Shown piece by piece: positions 8,558-16,645 of a stretch of DNA of 36,197 bases; position 1 is the stretch's first letter, and every line of letters begins with the position of its first letter. Below the pieces are notes generated by a model. It saw only the letters and a list, made by a program, of their open reading frames with translations. It was not told the DNA's origin and made no database searches. The stretch spans positions 1-36,197 of the forward strand of contig CADBNU010000332.1 of NCBI GenBank assembly GCA_902796085.1, in the 5' to 3' direction. This stretch comes from Heyndrickxia coagulans. Its GTDB lineage: Bacteria > Bacillota > Bacilli > Bacillales > Caldibacillaceae. Both the position numbers and the translations under genes were made by a program.

Positions 8558-9599
8558 AAAACGATTTGTTACTTTTTTTATACCCGTACTAGCTATTTTA
8601 CTAGGTCTAATTGTTGGAGCTATTATTATGATCATAAGTGGTTATGATCCCATTGTTGGTTATACACAATTGTGGGAAGGGATTTTTGGGGACCCATATG
8701 TTATTGGAGAGACAGTACGACAAATTACACCATACATTTTATCTGGATTAGCGGTAGCCTTTGCTTTTAAGACGGGGTTATTTAATATTGGAGTTGAAGG
8801 TCAATTAATCGTCGGATGGTTTGCTGCGGTTTGGGTTGGATTATCCTTTGAATTACCAGCAGTCATACATATACCGCTTGCTGTACTTGCTGCCGGAATC
8901 GCAGGCTCTCTTTGGGCATTTATACCTGGTATTTTAAAAGCAAGATTAGGTGTGAATGAAGTTGTTGTCACAATTATGTTAAACTATGTAGCATTACATG
9001 TGACAAATGCACTAATACGTGGGATTGCTGGAAAGGACACGACAGATCGGATTGCTGAAACGGCTTCATTACGTATTCCTTTCTTTGAAGAAATCACGAT
9101 GTATTCCAGGATGCACGGTGGTATTTTTATTGCCATTATAGCTGTTATTATTATTTATTTTATTTTACAAAAAACCAAACTTGGCTATGAATTAAAATCG
9201 GTTGGATTTAATCAGGATGCTTCAAAATATGCAGGGATGAATGTATCACGAAACATTGTCATCTCGATGGTTATCTCAGGATTTTTAGCAGGTTTAGCTG
9301 GGGCAATGGAAGGTCTCGGAACATTTGAATATGCAGCAACAAAAACAGGAACAACGGGGATTGGATTTGATGGTATTGCTGTAGCTGTTTTGGGTGCGAA
9401 CCATCCAATCGGTGTTGTTTTCGGTGCTATTCTTTTTGGTGGATTAAAATATGGTTCATTAAATATGCCAAACCCGCCAGCTCAAATCCCATCAGAAATG
9501 ATCACAGTTATAATTGCCATAATTATCTTTTTTGTTGCAAGTGGTTATCTATTCCAATGGCTATATGAAAAGTTTTCTAAAAAGAAAGGAGTGAAATAA
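8550..9599 (+). CDS. nupP: Nucleoside ABC importer permease 1
   Basis: A membrane permease of 349 residues from the BPD_transp_2 family, with about eight to ten hydrophobic helices. Diagnostic segments are SGLAVAFAFKTGLFNIGVEGQ and LGVNEVVVTIMLNYVALH, the latter in the cytoplasmic loop that contacts the ATPase. It pairs with NupQ to form the pore. The start is TTG at 8550, seven bases after GAAGGTG and inside the end of nupO. A GTG at 8541 overlaps that ribosome site and is less likely. Confidence 0.92.
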   Translation: MNKKRFVTFFIPVLAILLGLIVGAIIMIISGYDPIVGYTQLWEGIFGDPYVIGETVRQITPYILSGLAVAFAFKTGLFNIGVEGQLIVGWFAAVWVGLSFELPAVIHIPLAVLAAGIAGSLWAFIPGILKARLGVNEVVVTIMLNYVALHVTNALIRGIAGKDTTDRIAETASLRIPFFEEITMYSRMHGGIFIAIIAVIIIYFILQKTKLGYELKSVGFNQDASKYAGMNVSRNIVISMVISGFLAGLAGAMEGLGTFEYAATKTGTTGIGFDGIAVAVLGANHPIGVVFGAILFGGLKYGSLNMPNPPAQIPSEMITVIIAIIIFFVASGYLFQWLYEKFSKKKGVK

Positions 9600-9600
9600 T

Positions 9601-10572
9601 ATGGAGGAACTAGGACTAATTGGCATTATCGCCTTCGTATTTTATACTTCCTTATCATATGCGGCACCACTTATTTTTACTGGTTTGGGTGCAGTATTTT
9701 CTGAACGATCTGGTGTAGTAAATATTGGACTAGAGGGAATTATGCAGGTTGGAGCATTTATAGGTATCACATCTAACTTGCTGCTTGCTGAAATGTTTAG
9801 AGGCCTAACACCTTGGATAGCCATATTAATCGCAATGGTGATTGGTAGTTTATTCTCATTATTTTTAGCTATATCTTCTGTAACATTTCGAGCAGATCAA
9901 ATTATTTCTGGTACTGCATTAAATATGTTAGCAGCGGGTGCCACTGTGTTTTTAGTGAAAAAAATCTACGATGGTAAAGGACAAACACCTTATATTCAAG
10001 AAACAATAACACGATTTGATATTCCAGTATTAGAAAATATTCCAGTATTAGGACCTCTTTTTTTTCAAAACGTATATATAACATCGTATTTAGCGGTGTT
10101 AGCTGCGATCGTCGGTTGGTTCATCTTATTTAAGACACCATTTGGATTAAGACTTCGTTCTGTTGGTGAACATCCAACTGCAGCAGATACGATGGGGATA
10201 AAAGTAAATCGTATGCGTTATATTGGAGTCATGATATCTGGTGCATTGGGGGGAATTGGAGGTGCCATCTTTTCCCAAACCATTACATTAGATTACAGTG
10301 CTGCTACAATTAGTGGACAAGGATTTATGGCCATTGCTGCGATGATCTTTGGTAAATGGAATCCATTAGGGATGATGGGCGCTGCCATTTTTTTCGGCTT
10401 TGCGCAAAGTTTGAGTGTGGTAGGCACCAACATACCATTTATTCAAGATATCCCAACAGTATATTTATATATTCTACCTTACGTATTAACAATACTTGCC
10501 ATTGCAGGTTTCATCGGAAGATCAGTAGCACCAAAAGCTTTAAATACGCCATATATTAAAGGACAAAGATAA
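9601..10572 (+). CDS. nupQ: Nucleoside ABC importer permease 2
   Basis: The second BPD_transp_2 permease, 323 residues with about eight to ten membrane helices. It carries the family motif GLGAVFSERSGVVNIGLEGI and the loop FRADQIISGTALNMLAAG. It begins one base after the nupP stop codon, with AAAGGAGTG upstream, and is the last gene of the operon before a clear terminator. It works as the NupP partner. Specificity for guanosine and related nucleosides is inferred from B. subtilis. Confidence 0.92.
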   Translation: MEELGLIGIIAFVFYTSLSYAAPLIFTGLGAVFSERSGVVNIGLEGIMQVGAFIGITSNLLLAEMFRGLTPWIAILIAMVIGSLFSLFLAISSVTFRADQIISGTALNMLAAGATVFLVKKIYDGKGQTPYIQETITRFDIPVLENIPVLGPLFFQNVYITSYLAVLAAIVGWFILFKTPFGLRLRSVGEHPTAADTMGIKVNRMRYIGVMISGALGGIGGAIFSQTITLDYSAATISGQGFMAIAAMIFGKWNPLGMMGAAIFFGFAQSLSVVGTNIPFIQDIPTVYLYILPYVLTILAIAGFIGRSVAPKALNTPYIKGQR

Positions 10573-10585
10573 TATCAAATGATTT

Positions 10586-10636
10586 AAAATCTGATTTCTC
10601 ATTTTAGCGATAAAATGAGGGATCAGATTTTTTATT
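10586..10636 (+). terminator. Terminator of the nup operon
   Basis: AAAATCTGAT (10586-10595) pairs with ATCAGATTTT (10622-10631). An inner nine-pair stem, CTCATTTTA against TAAAATGAG, lies across a TT/GG internal loop, with loop GCGA and a T-run. Confidence 0.85.
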
Positions 10637-10660
10637 CTTTACTTAAAATTAAGTCAAAAC

Positions 10661-10690
10661 TTGCAATTAAGAAACAGACCCATGTATAGT
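10661..10690 (+). promoter_or_regulatory. Promoter candidate for ymfF-ymfH
   Basis: TTGCAA (10661-10666) and TATAGT (10685-10690) are separated by 18 bases, an acceptable sigma-A arrangement. A transcript from here would have a leader of roughly 175 bases that includes the inverted repeat at 10764-10797. Confidence 0.4.
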
Positions 10691-10763
10691 GAAATTATAA
10701 ACCTTTTGTTCTAATTAATGTTTTCAAATAAACGGATATACAATGTTTATTAGGAAGTTAATT

Positions 10764-10797
10764 GATACATAATTGAACTATAGCTATATTATGTATC
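10764..10797 (+). repeat. Inverted repeat in the ymfF leader
   Basis: GATACATAAT (10764-10773) pairs perfectly with ATTATGTATC (10788-10797). The 14-base loop contains a further short symmetry, TATAGCTATA. It lacks a U-run and lies 75 bases before ymfF. It may be a leader stem or a protein-binding site. Confidence 0.4.
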
Positions 10798-10871
10798 TAT
10801 ATTACTAGTTCTCTAAACCTAATATTGCTGTTTAAAGCCGACTTAAGAATTGTGTTGACAGGAGGATAAAG

Positions 10872-12137
10872 ATGAAAAAAATAATTGAAAACGGTGGACT
10901 AAAGTTACATTTATTAAAAACGGAGAAATATAAAACAAATACGATCGTTTTTAAAATGAAAACACCGCTTACAAAAGAGAACGCTACAATTCGCGCACTA
11001 TTACCACATGTATTGCAAAGTGGTACAAATACATATCCTAGCATAACGGAAATACGATCGTATTTAGAAGAGTTATATGGGGCAGTTTTATATGTAGACC
11101 TTCAAAAGAAAGGTGAATATCACGTAATTTCCATAACGATGGAGTTAGCGAATGAAAAGTTTCTAAAAAGTGATGAACCATTATTAGAAAAAGGCATCAC
11201 ATTTTTAGCTGAACTATTATTAAACCCGAAAACGGAAAACAACAACAGCTTTGATCAGCAAATCGTTGAAAAAGAAAAACGAATCTTAAAACAACGTATT
11301 CAAGCGGCTTTTGATGATAAAATGCGTTATGCAAATTTGCGATTAATACAAGAAATGTGTAAGAACGAGCCTTATTCTGTTCCTGTAAACGGCTATCTGG
11401 AAGATGTAGATGAAATTACAGCACAAAATTTATACAGCTATTATGAAAAGTCGATAGCGGAAGATGAACTCGACTTATTTATTGTCGGTGATTTTGATGA
11501 AAACGAAGTAGAAGCCCTTGTGAGGGAAAAATTATCGTTTACGGAGCGAAATCCAAAATATGTATCGAAAGCTATTTCACACAAAGTGGATAAAGAAAAT
11601 GTCGTTATAGAAAAACAGGACTTAGCCCAAGGAAAATTAAATATTGGTTTGCGTACAAATATTAGATATGGTGATAATGATTATTTTGCCTTGCAAGTAT
11701 TTAATGGACTATTTGGTGGTTTTCCACATTCAAAACTATTTATTAATGTAAGAGAAAAGGCCAGTTTAGCTTATTATGCTGCAAGTCGTCTAGAAAGCCA
11801 TAAAGGATTAATGATGGTAATGACGGGGATAGAAACCAAAAACTATGATAGAGCTTTAACTATTATTAAAGAGCAGCTAAAAGAAATGAAACTTGGTCAT
11901 TTTACTGAGGATGAATTAGCTCAAACGAAAGCTATGATCCAAAACCAAATGATGGAAACAATAGACACGTCTCGTGGTTATATTGAAGTGTTATATCATA
12001 ATGTCATAAGTCAATCCAATGTCACAGAAGAGCTATGGAAAGAAAAAATTAATGAAGTGAAAAAAGAAGATGTGATTAAAGTTGGAGAAAAAATTCAGCT
12101 CGATACGGTTTACTTTTTGTCAGGAATGGAGGCTTGA
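10872..12137 (+). CDS. ymfF: M16-family protein YmfF (EF-P modification-associated)
   Basis: A 421-residue member of the M16 peptidase family. The N-terminal region has LLPHVLQSGT where active M16 enzymes have HxxEH, so it lacks the zinc site and is probably the non-catalytic partner of YmfH. The C-terminal half keeps the M16 domain pattern FGGFPHSKLFINVREKASLAY. In B. subtilis ymfF and ymfH are needed for the 5-aminopentanol modification of elongation factor P, by an unknown mechanism. The ATG at 10872 follows AGGAGG. The stop codon lies just before the ymfH start, so the two are an operon. Confidence 0.92.
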   Translation: MKKIIENGGLKLHLLKTEKYKTNTIVFKMKTPLTKENATIRALLPHVLQSGTNTYPSITEIRSYLEELYGAVLYVDLQKKGEYHVISITMELANEKFLKSDEPLLEKGITFLAELLLNPKTENNNSFDQQIVEKEKRILKQRIQAAFDDKMRYANLRLIQEMCKNEPYSVPVNGYLEDVDEITAQNLYSYYEKSIAEDELDLFIVGDFDENEVEALVREKLSFTERNPKYVSKAISHKVDKENVVIEKQDLAQGKLNIGLRTNIRYGDNDYFALQVFNGLFGGFPHSKLFINVREKASLAYYAASRLESHKGLMMVMTGIETKNYDRALTIIKEQLKEMKLGHFTEDELAQTKAMIQNQMMETIDTSRGYIEVLYHNVISQSNVTEELWKEKINEVKKEDVIKVGEKIQLDTVYFLSGMEA

Positions 12138-12139
12138 GC

Positions 12140-13432
12140 ATGAAAAGAATTGAATTTAAACAACTTGATGAAGAATTATATTTTGAAAAACTAGATAACG
12201 GTTTAGATGTATATTGTTTGCCGAAAAGAGGATTTAATAAAACTTTTATTACGTTTACAACAAAATATGGATCTGTTGACAATCACTTTATGCCATTAGG
12301 CAGTAATGCGTTTATACAAGTTCCCGACGGCATCGCCCATTTCCTTGAACATAAAATGTTTGAAAAAGAAGATGGAGATGTGTTTCAAACTTTTACAAAA
12401 CAAGGTGCCTCAGCAAATGCTTTTACATCTTTTACAAGGACTGCATACTTATTTTCCGCTACGAATAACATTTATGAAAATTTAAAAACATTAATCGATA
12501 TGGTCCAAGTTCCGTATTTTACAGAGCAAACCGTTGAAAAAGAAAAGGGGATCATCGGTCAAGAAATTCAAATGTACAATGATAATCCTGACTGGCGACT
12601 CTATTTTGGTACGATTGAAAATATGTATCATAATCATCCTGTAAAAATTGATATTGCAGGCACAATAGAATCGATTGCTGATATTACAAGTGAGTTATTA
12701 TATGAATGTTACCATACATTTTATCATCCAAGTAATATGTTATTATTTGTCGTCGGTCCTGTAGATCCAAAAGCTATTATTGATATGATTCGAAAGGATC
12801 AAGCTGCACGGCCATTTAAAGATCAACCGGAAATTCAAAGACGGTTCGATGATGAACCTGAAAATGTTCGTGAAAATGGAAAAATACTAAAGATGAATGT
12901 ACAAACACCAAAATGTATGGTAGGAATGAAAGGCAACTTCATTAATCAACAAGGGGATGAAATGCTAAAAACAGAGTTAGCTGTTCAACTTCTTTTAGAT
13001 TTACTTTTTAGCCGTAGTTCTAATAACTATCGGGATTTCTATGATCAAGGATTAATCGATGACACATTTTCCTACGATTATACACAAGAAGAAACATTCA
13101 GCTTTGCTTTAGTTGGTGGTGATACAACCGATCCTGATCAATTAGAAAGTGTAATTAAAAAAGTTTTATTAAAAGCAAAAACACATGAAAATCTTTCTGA
13201 ACAAGCTTTAGAAAGAATGAAAAAGAATAAGATTGGTTCTTTTTTACGTGCGTTAAACTCCCCGGAATTTATTGCAAACCAATTCACCCGTTATGCGTTT
13301 AATGAGATGGATTTATTTCGAGTCGTTCCTATTTTAGAAGAAATCACATTTGATGATGTGAAGAATGTTGCTTCATCATTGATTTCAGAAGATCGTTTAA
13401 CAGTATGTAAAATCTTGCCGAAAAATGAATAA
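12140..13432 (+). CDS. ymfH: M16-family zinc peptidase YmfH (EF-P modification-associated)
   Basis: A 430-residue M16 metallopeptidase homologue with an intact inverted zinc motif HFLEH at residues 67-71. A likely third ligand is Glu142 in IIGQEIQ. It is therefore the catalytically competent partner of YmfF, resembling other paired M16B proteins. In B. subtilis it is associated with elongation factor P modification; its substrate is not known to me. The ATG at 12140 lies eight bases after GGAGG, which sits in the end of ymfF. A TTG at 12134 is closer to that site and less likely. Confidence 0.93.
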   Translation: MKRIEFKQLDEELYFEKLDNGLDVYCLPKRGFNKTFITFTTKYGSVDNHFMPLGSNAFIQVPDGIAHFLEHKMFEKEDGDVFQTFTKQGASANAFTSFTRTAYLFSATNNIYENLKTLIDMVQVPYFTEQTVEKEKGIIGQEIQMYNDNPDWRLYFGTIENMYHNHPVKIDIAGTIESIADITSELLYECYHTFYHPSNMLLFVVGPVDPKAIIDMIRKDQAARPFKDQPEIQRRFDDEPENVRENGKILKMNVQTPKCMVGMKGNFINQQGDEMLKTELAVQLLLDLLFSRSSNNYRDFYDQGLIDDTFSYDYTQEETFSFALVGGDTTDPDQLESVIKKVLLKAKTHENLSEQALERMKKNKIGSFLRALNSPEFIANQFTRYAFNEMDLFRVVPILEEITFDDVKNVASSLISEDRLTVCKILPKNE

Positions 13433-13443
13433 TCAGTTATCTT

Positions 13444-13482
13444 GAAAGAGGCAATCTTATCTAAAATTGTCTCTTTCTTTTT
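13444..13482 (+). terminator. Terminator after ymfH
   Basis: GAAAGAGGCAAT (13444-13455) pairs with ATTGTCTCTTTC (13466-13477) over 12 positions with one G-U pair, followed by TTTTT. Confidence 0.85.
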
Positions 13483-13566
13483 ACATTTTCTAAATTCTTT
13501 TTTATAAAGTTAATTTAAAATAGAACATTTTAAAAAAATGAATTATAATCATATGGGGGAGTTATG

Positions 13567-14298
13567 TTGGAAAAATCCTTTGTTTTAATTACCGGGGCAA
13601 GTGGTGGTATCGGTCAATCGATAGCTAAAAAACTTGCAAAAAATGGTCATTCTCTTTATTTACATTATTATACAAACCTTGAGGCCATTTTAGATTTAAT
13701 GAAAGAATTACGTGAGCTCAATAAAGATGGTGAATATATCCCGATTCAAGCGGATTTACGAACCGAAGAAGGTTGTCAACAATTAACTCATGAAATTTAT
13801 CAAATACAAGCGATTGTGCATAATAGTGGGATCGCGGTTAACAAAGTATTAACGACCATGTTAACCGAAGAGATCCATGATTTAATATCGTTACATTTAA
13901 CGGCACCTATATTAATTACGAGAAGTTTGTTACCAAAGTTAATTCGTCAAAAACATGGAGCTATTTGTTTCGTTTCTTCGATTTGGGGACTAACGGGTGC
14001 TTCTTGTGAGACAGTATACTCAGCTGTAAAAGGAGGACAAATAAGTTTTGCGAAGGCGTTAAGTAAGGAAGTTGCTCCGAGTGGAATTCGAGTAAACTGT
14101 GTCGCTCCAGGGGCAATTCAAACAGATATGTTAAATAATTTAAATGAAGAAGATTTAGAAATTATAAAAAATGAAATTCCTCTTGAAAGACTAGGTAAAC
14201 CGGATGAAGTTGCAGATGCAGTAGAATATTTATTATCTGACAAAGCTTCTTATATCACTGGCCAAGTGATCAGTGTAAATGGTGGATGGTATGTTTAA
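13567..14298 (+). CDS. ymfI: SDR-family EF-P 5-aminopentanone reductase YmfI
   Basis: A short-chain dehydrogenase of 243 residues with the cofactor motif TGASGGIG near the N-terminus, NSG in place of NAG, a catalytic Ser in SSIWG, and the YSAVK active-site motif. The C-terminal SVNGGW is typical of FabG-like enzymes. In B. subtilis YmfI reduces the 5-aminopentanone group on elongation factor P to 5-aminopentanol. Its position after ymfF and ymfH supports that role here. I prefer TTG at 13567, five bases after GGGGGAG; ATG at 13564 is only two bases away and adds one residue. A TATAAT at 13544 is too close to the start to be a convincing promoter. Confidence 0.9.
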   Translation: MEKSFVLITGASGGIGQSIAKKLAKNGHSLYLHYYTNLEAILDLMKELRELNKDGEYIPIQADLRTEEGCQQLTHEIYQIQAIVHNSGIAVNKVLTTMLTEEIHDLISLHLTAPILITRSLLPKLIRQKHGAICFVSSIWGLTGASCETVYSAVKGGQISFAKALSKEVAPSGIRVNCVAPGAIQTDMLNNLNEEDLEIIKNEIPLERLGKPDEVADAVEYLLSDKASYITGQVISVNGGWYV

Positions 14299-14349
14299 TT
14301 GATAAAAAATCTTTACATAAACTATTTTTTCCAAAAGTATAATTTTTCT

Positions 14350-14387
14350 CCTCCTAAGCAAAATAGTATTGAACACTTAAAAGGAGG
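14350..14387 (+). promoter_or_regulatory. Hairpin covering the ymfJ Shine-Dalgarno site
   Basis: CCTCCT (14350-14355) pairs with AGGAGG (14382-14387), the ribosome site of ymfJ. AAG (14356-14358) can continue the stem with CTT (14376-14378) across a small bulge. No U-run follows. Lower ymfJ translation when folded is inferred. Confidence 0.45.
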
Positions 14388-14397
14388 TTCAATACGA

Positions 14398-14655
14398 ATG
14401 GGAGTTTTAAATAACTGGGAACAATGGAAAGATTTTTTAGGTGACAAGTTACATCAAGCACAAAAAGCAGGATTGGATCAGGAAGTCATTAATAATCTAG
14501 CCCAGGAAGTCGGCGATTATTTAGCAAGTAACGTTGATCCGAAAAATGAACAACAACGGGTCCTTTCTGATTTATGGTCAGTCGCAAACGAAGAAGAGCA
14601 ACAGGCGATTGCAAATGTGATGGTTAAACTTGTCCAAAATAACGGTTCAAAATAG
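14398..14655 (+). CDS. ymfJ: DUF3243 protein YmfJ
   Basis: An 85-residue soluble, mostly helical protein matching YmfJ in length and sequence style (MGVLNNWEQWKDFLGDKL, then LASNVDPKNEQQRVLSDLW). It has no signal peptide or catalytic motif, and its function is unknown. The ATG at 14398 is chosen because AAAGGAGG ends ten bases upstream. The frame stays open back to an ATG at 14299, but that extension has no ribosome site and unusual composition. It sits between ymfI and ymfK as in B. subtilis. Confidence 0.9.
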   Translation: MGVLNNWEQWKDFLGDKLHQAQKAGLDQEVINNLAQEVGDYLASNVDPKNEQQRVLSDLWSVANEEEQQAIANVMVKLVQNNGSK

Positions 14656-14675
14656 AGAGGGAAACCTCTCTTTTT
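14654..14675 (+). terminator. Terminator after ymfJ
   Basis: AGAGAGG, loop GAAA and CCTCTCT form a compact seven-pair stem with a tetraloop, followed by TTTTC. The first arm overlaps the ymfJ stop codon. Confidence 0.9.
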
Positions 14676-14816
14676 CATTGATTAGATTCTGAATTATTGC
14701 TATTCAATGATATTTTTATTACAAATACTAGAAAATGATTGTTAAATCTTTCCTAACCACCAAAAATCATTTATTATTTAATATAGTGAAAATGTCTTTA
14801 GAATCGGGTGACGATG

Positions 14817-15593
14817 GTGGAAAAGAAGTTAGTATGGTATTTAGAATATGAAATTATTATAAATAGACCTGGGCTTCTTGGTGATATTTCGTCATTATTA
14901 GGAATGTTATCCATAAATATTATTACGATTAATGGAATTGACCGGGGCAGAAGAGGTTTACTTATTTTATCTAGTAAAGAACATATTCAACGTTTAGAAC
15001 CGATTTTACAAACGATGGAGACAATTCGATTGATCAAGTTAAGAGAACCTACTTTACGGGACCGCCTTGCAGTTCGTCATGGACGTTATATTCAACGAGA
15101 TGAAGAAGACAAACGAACGTTTCGCTTTGTTCGTGATGAGATCGGTTTATTAGTTGATTTTATGAGTGAAATTTTTAAAGAAGAGGGACATAAATTAATC
15201 GGTATTCGTGGCATGCCACGTGTAGGTAAAACAGAATCGCTCGTAGCTGCAAGTGTATCAGCAAATAAAAGGTGGATATTTATATCTTCTACATTGTTAA
15301 AACAAACCATTCGCGATAAACTTATTGAAGGTGAATATGACGGTGACAATGTCTATTTGATTGATGGTGCGGTTTCTTTAAAAAGAGGAAATGATCGTCA
15401 TTGGAGTCTTATACGTGAGATAATGCAATTACCAGCTGTAAAAGTGATAGAGCATCCAGATTTGTTTGTACAAAAAGGAGAATATTCTTTACAAGATTTC
15501 GATTATATTATTGAATTGAGAAATAATCAAGAAGAAGAAATCACATACGAAATGGTAAACAAACAAAATACATTATTTGAATTTGATTTTTAA
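14817..15593 (+). CDS. ymfK: DUF3388 protein YmfK with ACT-like and P-loop segments
   Basis: A protein of 258 residues of unknown function. The N-terminal 70 residues (YEIIINRPGLLGDISSLLGM, ending in ILSSKEHIQRLE) look like an ACT-type regulatory domain that could bind a small ligand. The middle holds GMPRVGKTES, a Walker A-like sequence, followed by strands resembling an NTPase core, but no clear Walker B is visible. I prefer GTG at 14817, five bases after GGGTGA; GTG at 14808 and ATG at 14814 are in frame and closer to or inside that site. It is followed at once by rodZ, with which it is probably cotranscribed. Confidence 0.85.
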   Translation: MEKKLVWYLEYEIIINRPGLLGDISSLLGMLSINIITINGIDRGRRGLLILSSKEHIQRLEPILQTMETIRLIKLREPTLRDRLAVRHGRYIQRDEEDKRTFRFVRDEIGLLVDFMSEIFKEEGHKLIGIRGMPRVGKTESLVAASVSANKRWIFISSTLLKQTIRDKLIEGEYDGDNVYLIDGAVSLKRGNDRHWSLIREIMQLPAVKVIEHPDLFVQKGEYSLQDFDYIIELRNNQEEEITYEMVNKQNTLFEFDF

Positions 15594-15611
15594 AAATGGA
15601 AGGTGTTACCA

Positions 15612-16526
15612 TTGACAGAATTAGGAAATAGATTAAAAGAAGCTCGTGAAACCAAAGGATTAACTTTAGATGATTTACAAGAAATAACAAAAATTCAAAA
15701 AAGATATTTAGCAGGCATCGAAGAAGGAAACTTTGATGTGATTCCGGGAAAGTTTTATGTACGTGCCTTTATTAAACAATATGCTGAAGCGGTAGACTTA
15801 GATCCTGAATCACTTTTTGAAGAGTTTCGAAATGAAATACCGTCCGTACATGACCAAAATATAACTGAACAATTATCAAGAACACAAACAAGGACGAATG
15901 TTGCTAAGGAAACTTCTAGATTTTTGGACAATTTGCCAAAATTGGTAACGGCTCTTATCATAATTGCTATTGTCGTCATTGGTTGGTATTTTTTTACAAA
16001 AGCAATGGGGAATAACGATGATGTAGCAAATGCCGGAGAAGACGTTCAAACTCCATCAGTTAGTTACGATGAAGTTGGCGAGCCTTCTGAAAATGATAAG
16101 ACGGACATTGCCGACGATGATTCTGAAACAGAAAAGGCGAATGATAATGATCAAAAAAATGAAGCGTTAGAGGAAGAACAAGAACCTGATTCGAAAACTC
16201 AACAATTAAAAGCCATTCAAACAGAAGGGACGACAACTACATACGAATTAACAAACACAGATACGTTTAAGTTAGAAGTAAAGGTAACGCCAGGAGGTCA
16301 ATCTTGGGTAGAAGTGTACAACACAGATAAAAGTAAGCAGTTTTTTAAAGAAATGTTAACAGAAGAAAACCCACAGTCATATGATTTTTCAAAAGAAAAT
16401 GGTGCACGATTAAGAATAGGTGCAACAGGTGTAACGGAAATCTATGTTAATGGAGAAAAATTGGAATATGCCACAGAGGCAACCGTTCAAAATATTATTA
16501 TTCAATATAACAACGATGAAGAATAG
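15612..16526 (+). CDS. rodZ: RodZ family cell-shape protein (YmfM)
   Basis: A bitopic membrane protein of 304 residues that links the MreB cytoskeleton to wall synthesis. The cytoplasmic N-terminus is a helix-turn-helix domain (TELGNRLKEARETKGLTLDD to about residue 75). One membrane helix, LVTALIIIAIVVIGWYFF, follows. A very acidic linker comes next, then a C-terminal DUF4115-type domain from about residue 205. TTG at 15612 is preferred because it follows GGAAGGTG at normal distance and gives the family-typical start; GTG at 15603 overlaps that site. It is flanked by ymfK and pgsA as in Bacillus. Confidence 0.92.
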   Translation: MTELGNRLKEARETKGLTLDDLQEITKIQKRYLAGIEEGNFDVIPGKFYVRAFIKQYAEAVDLDPESLFEEFRNEIPSVHDQNITEQLSRTQTRTNVAKETSRFLDNLPKLVTALIIIAIVVIGWYFFTKAMGNNDDVANAGEDVQTPSVSYDEVGEPSENDKTDIADDDSETEKANDNDQKNEALEEEQEPDSKTQQLKAIQTEGTTTTYELTNTDTFKLEVKVTPGGQSWVEVYNTDKSKQFFKEMLTEENPQSYDFSKENGARLRIGATGVTEIYVNGEKLEYATEATVQNIIIQYNNDEE

Positions 16527-16552
16527 TCATCCTTGATTGATGACTATTTTCT
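16522..16552 (+). terminator. Terminator after rodZ
   Basis: AATAGTCATC and its complement GATGACTATT form a ten-pair stem around CTTGATT, followed by TTTC and further T residues. The left arm covers the rodZ stop codon. Confidence 0.88.
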
Positions 16553-16571
16553 TCTGTTTTTTAACCACTTT

Positions 16572-16600
16572 TTGCCAATAGATTATTTTCGTTATAAAAT
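16572..16600 (+). promoter_or_regulatory. Promoter candidate for pgsA-cinA
   Basis: TTGCCA (16572-16577) and TAAAAT (16595-16600) are separated by 17 bases, a good sigma-A match placed between the rodZ terminator and pgsA. Confidence 0.5.
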
Positions 16601-16645
16601 GGTCATGTAGTATTTACATCATTGAATATTTTGGAGGTTTAAAAA

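Noticed and set aside
10855-10860. TTGACA just upstream of ymfF
   Set aside because: It directly abuts the ribosome site and start codon, leaving no room for a -10 box and leader.
14299-14397. N-terminal extension of ymfJ from the upstream ATG
   Set aside because: The strong AAAGGAGG site and the family length of 85 residues point to ATG at 14398.
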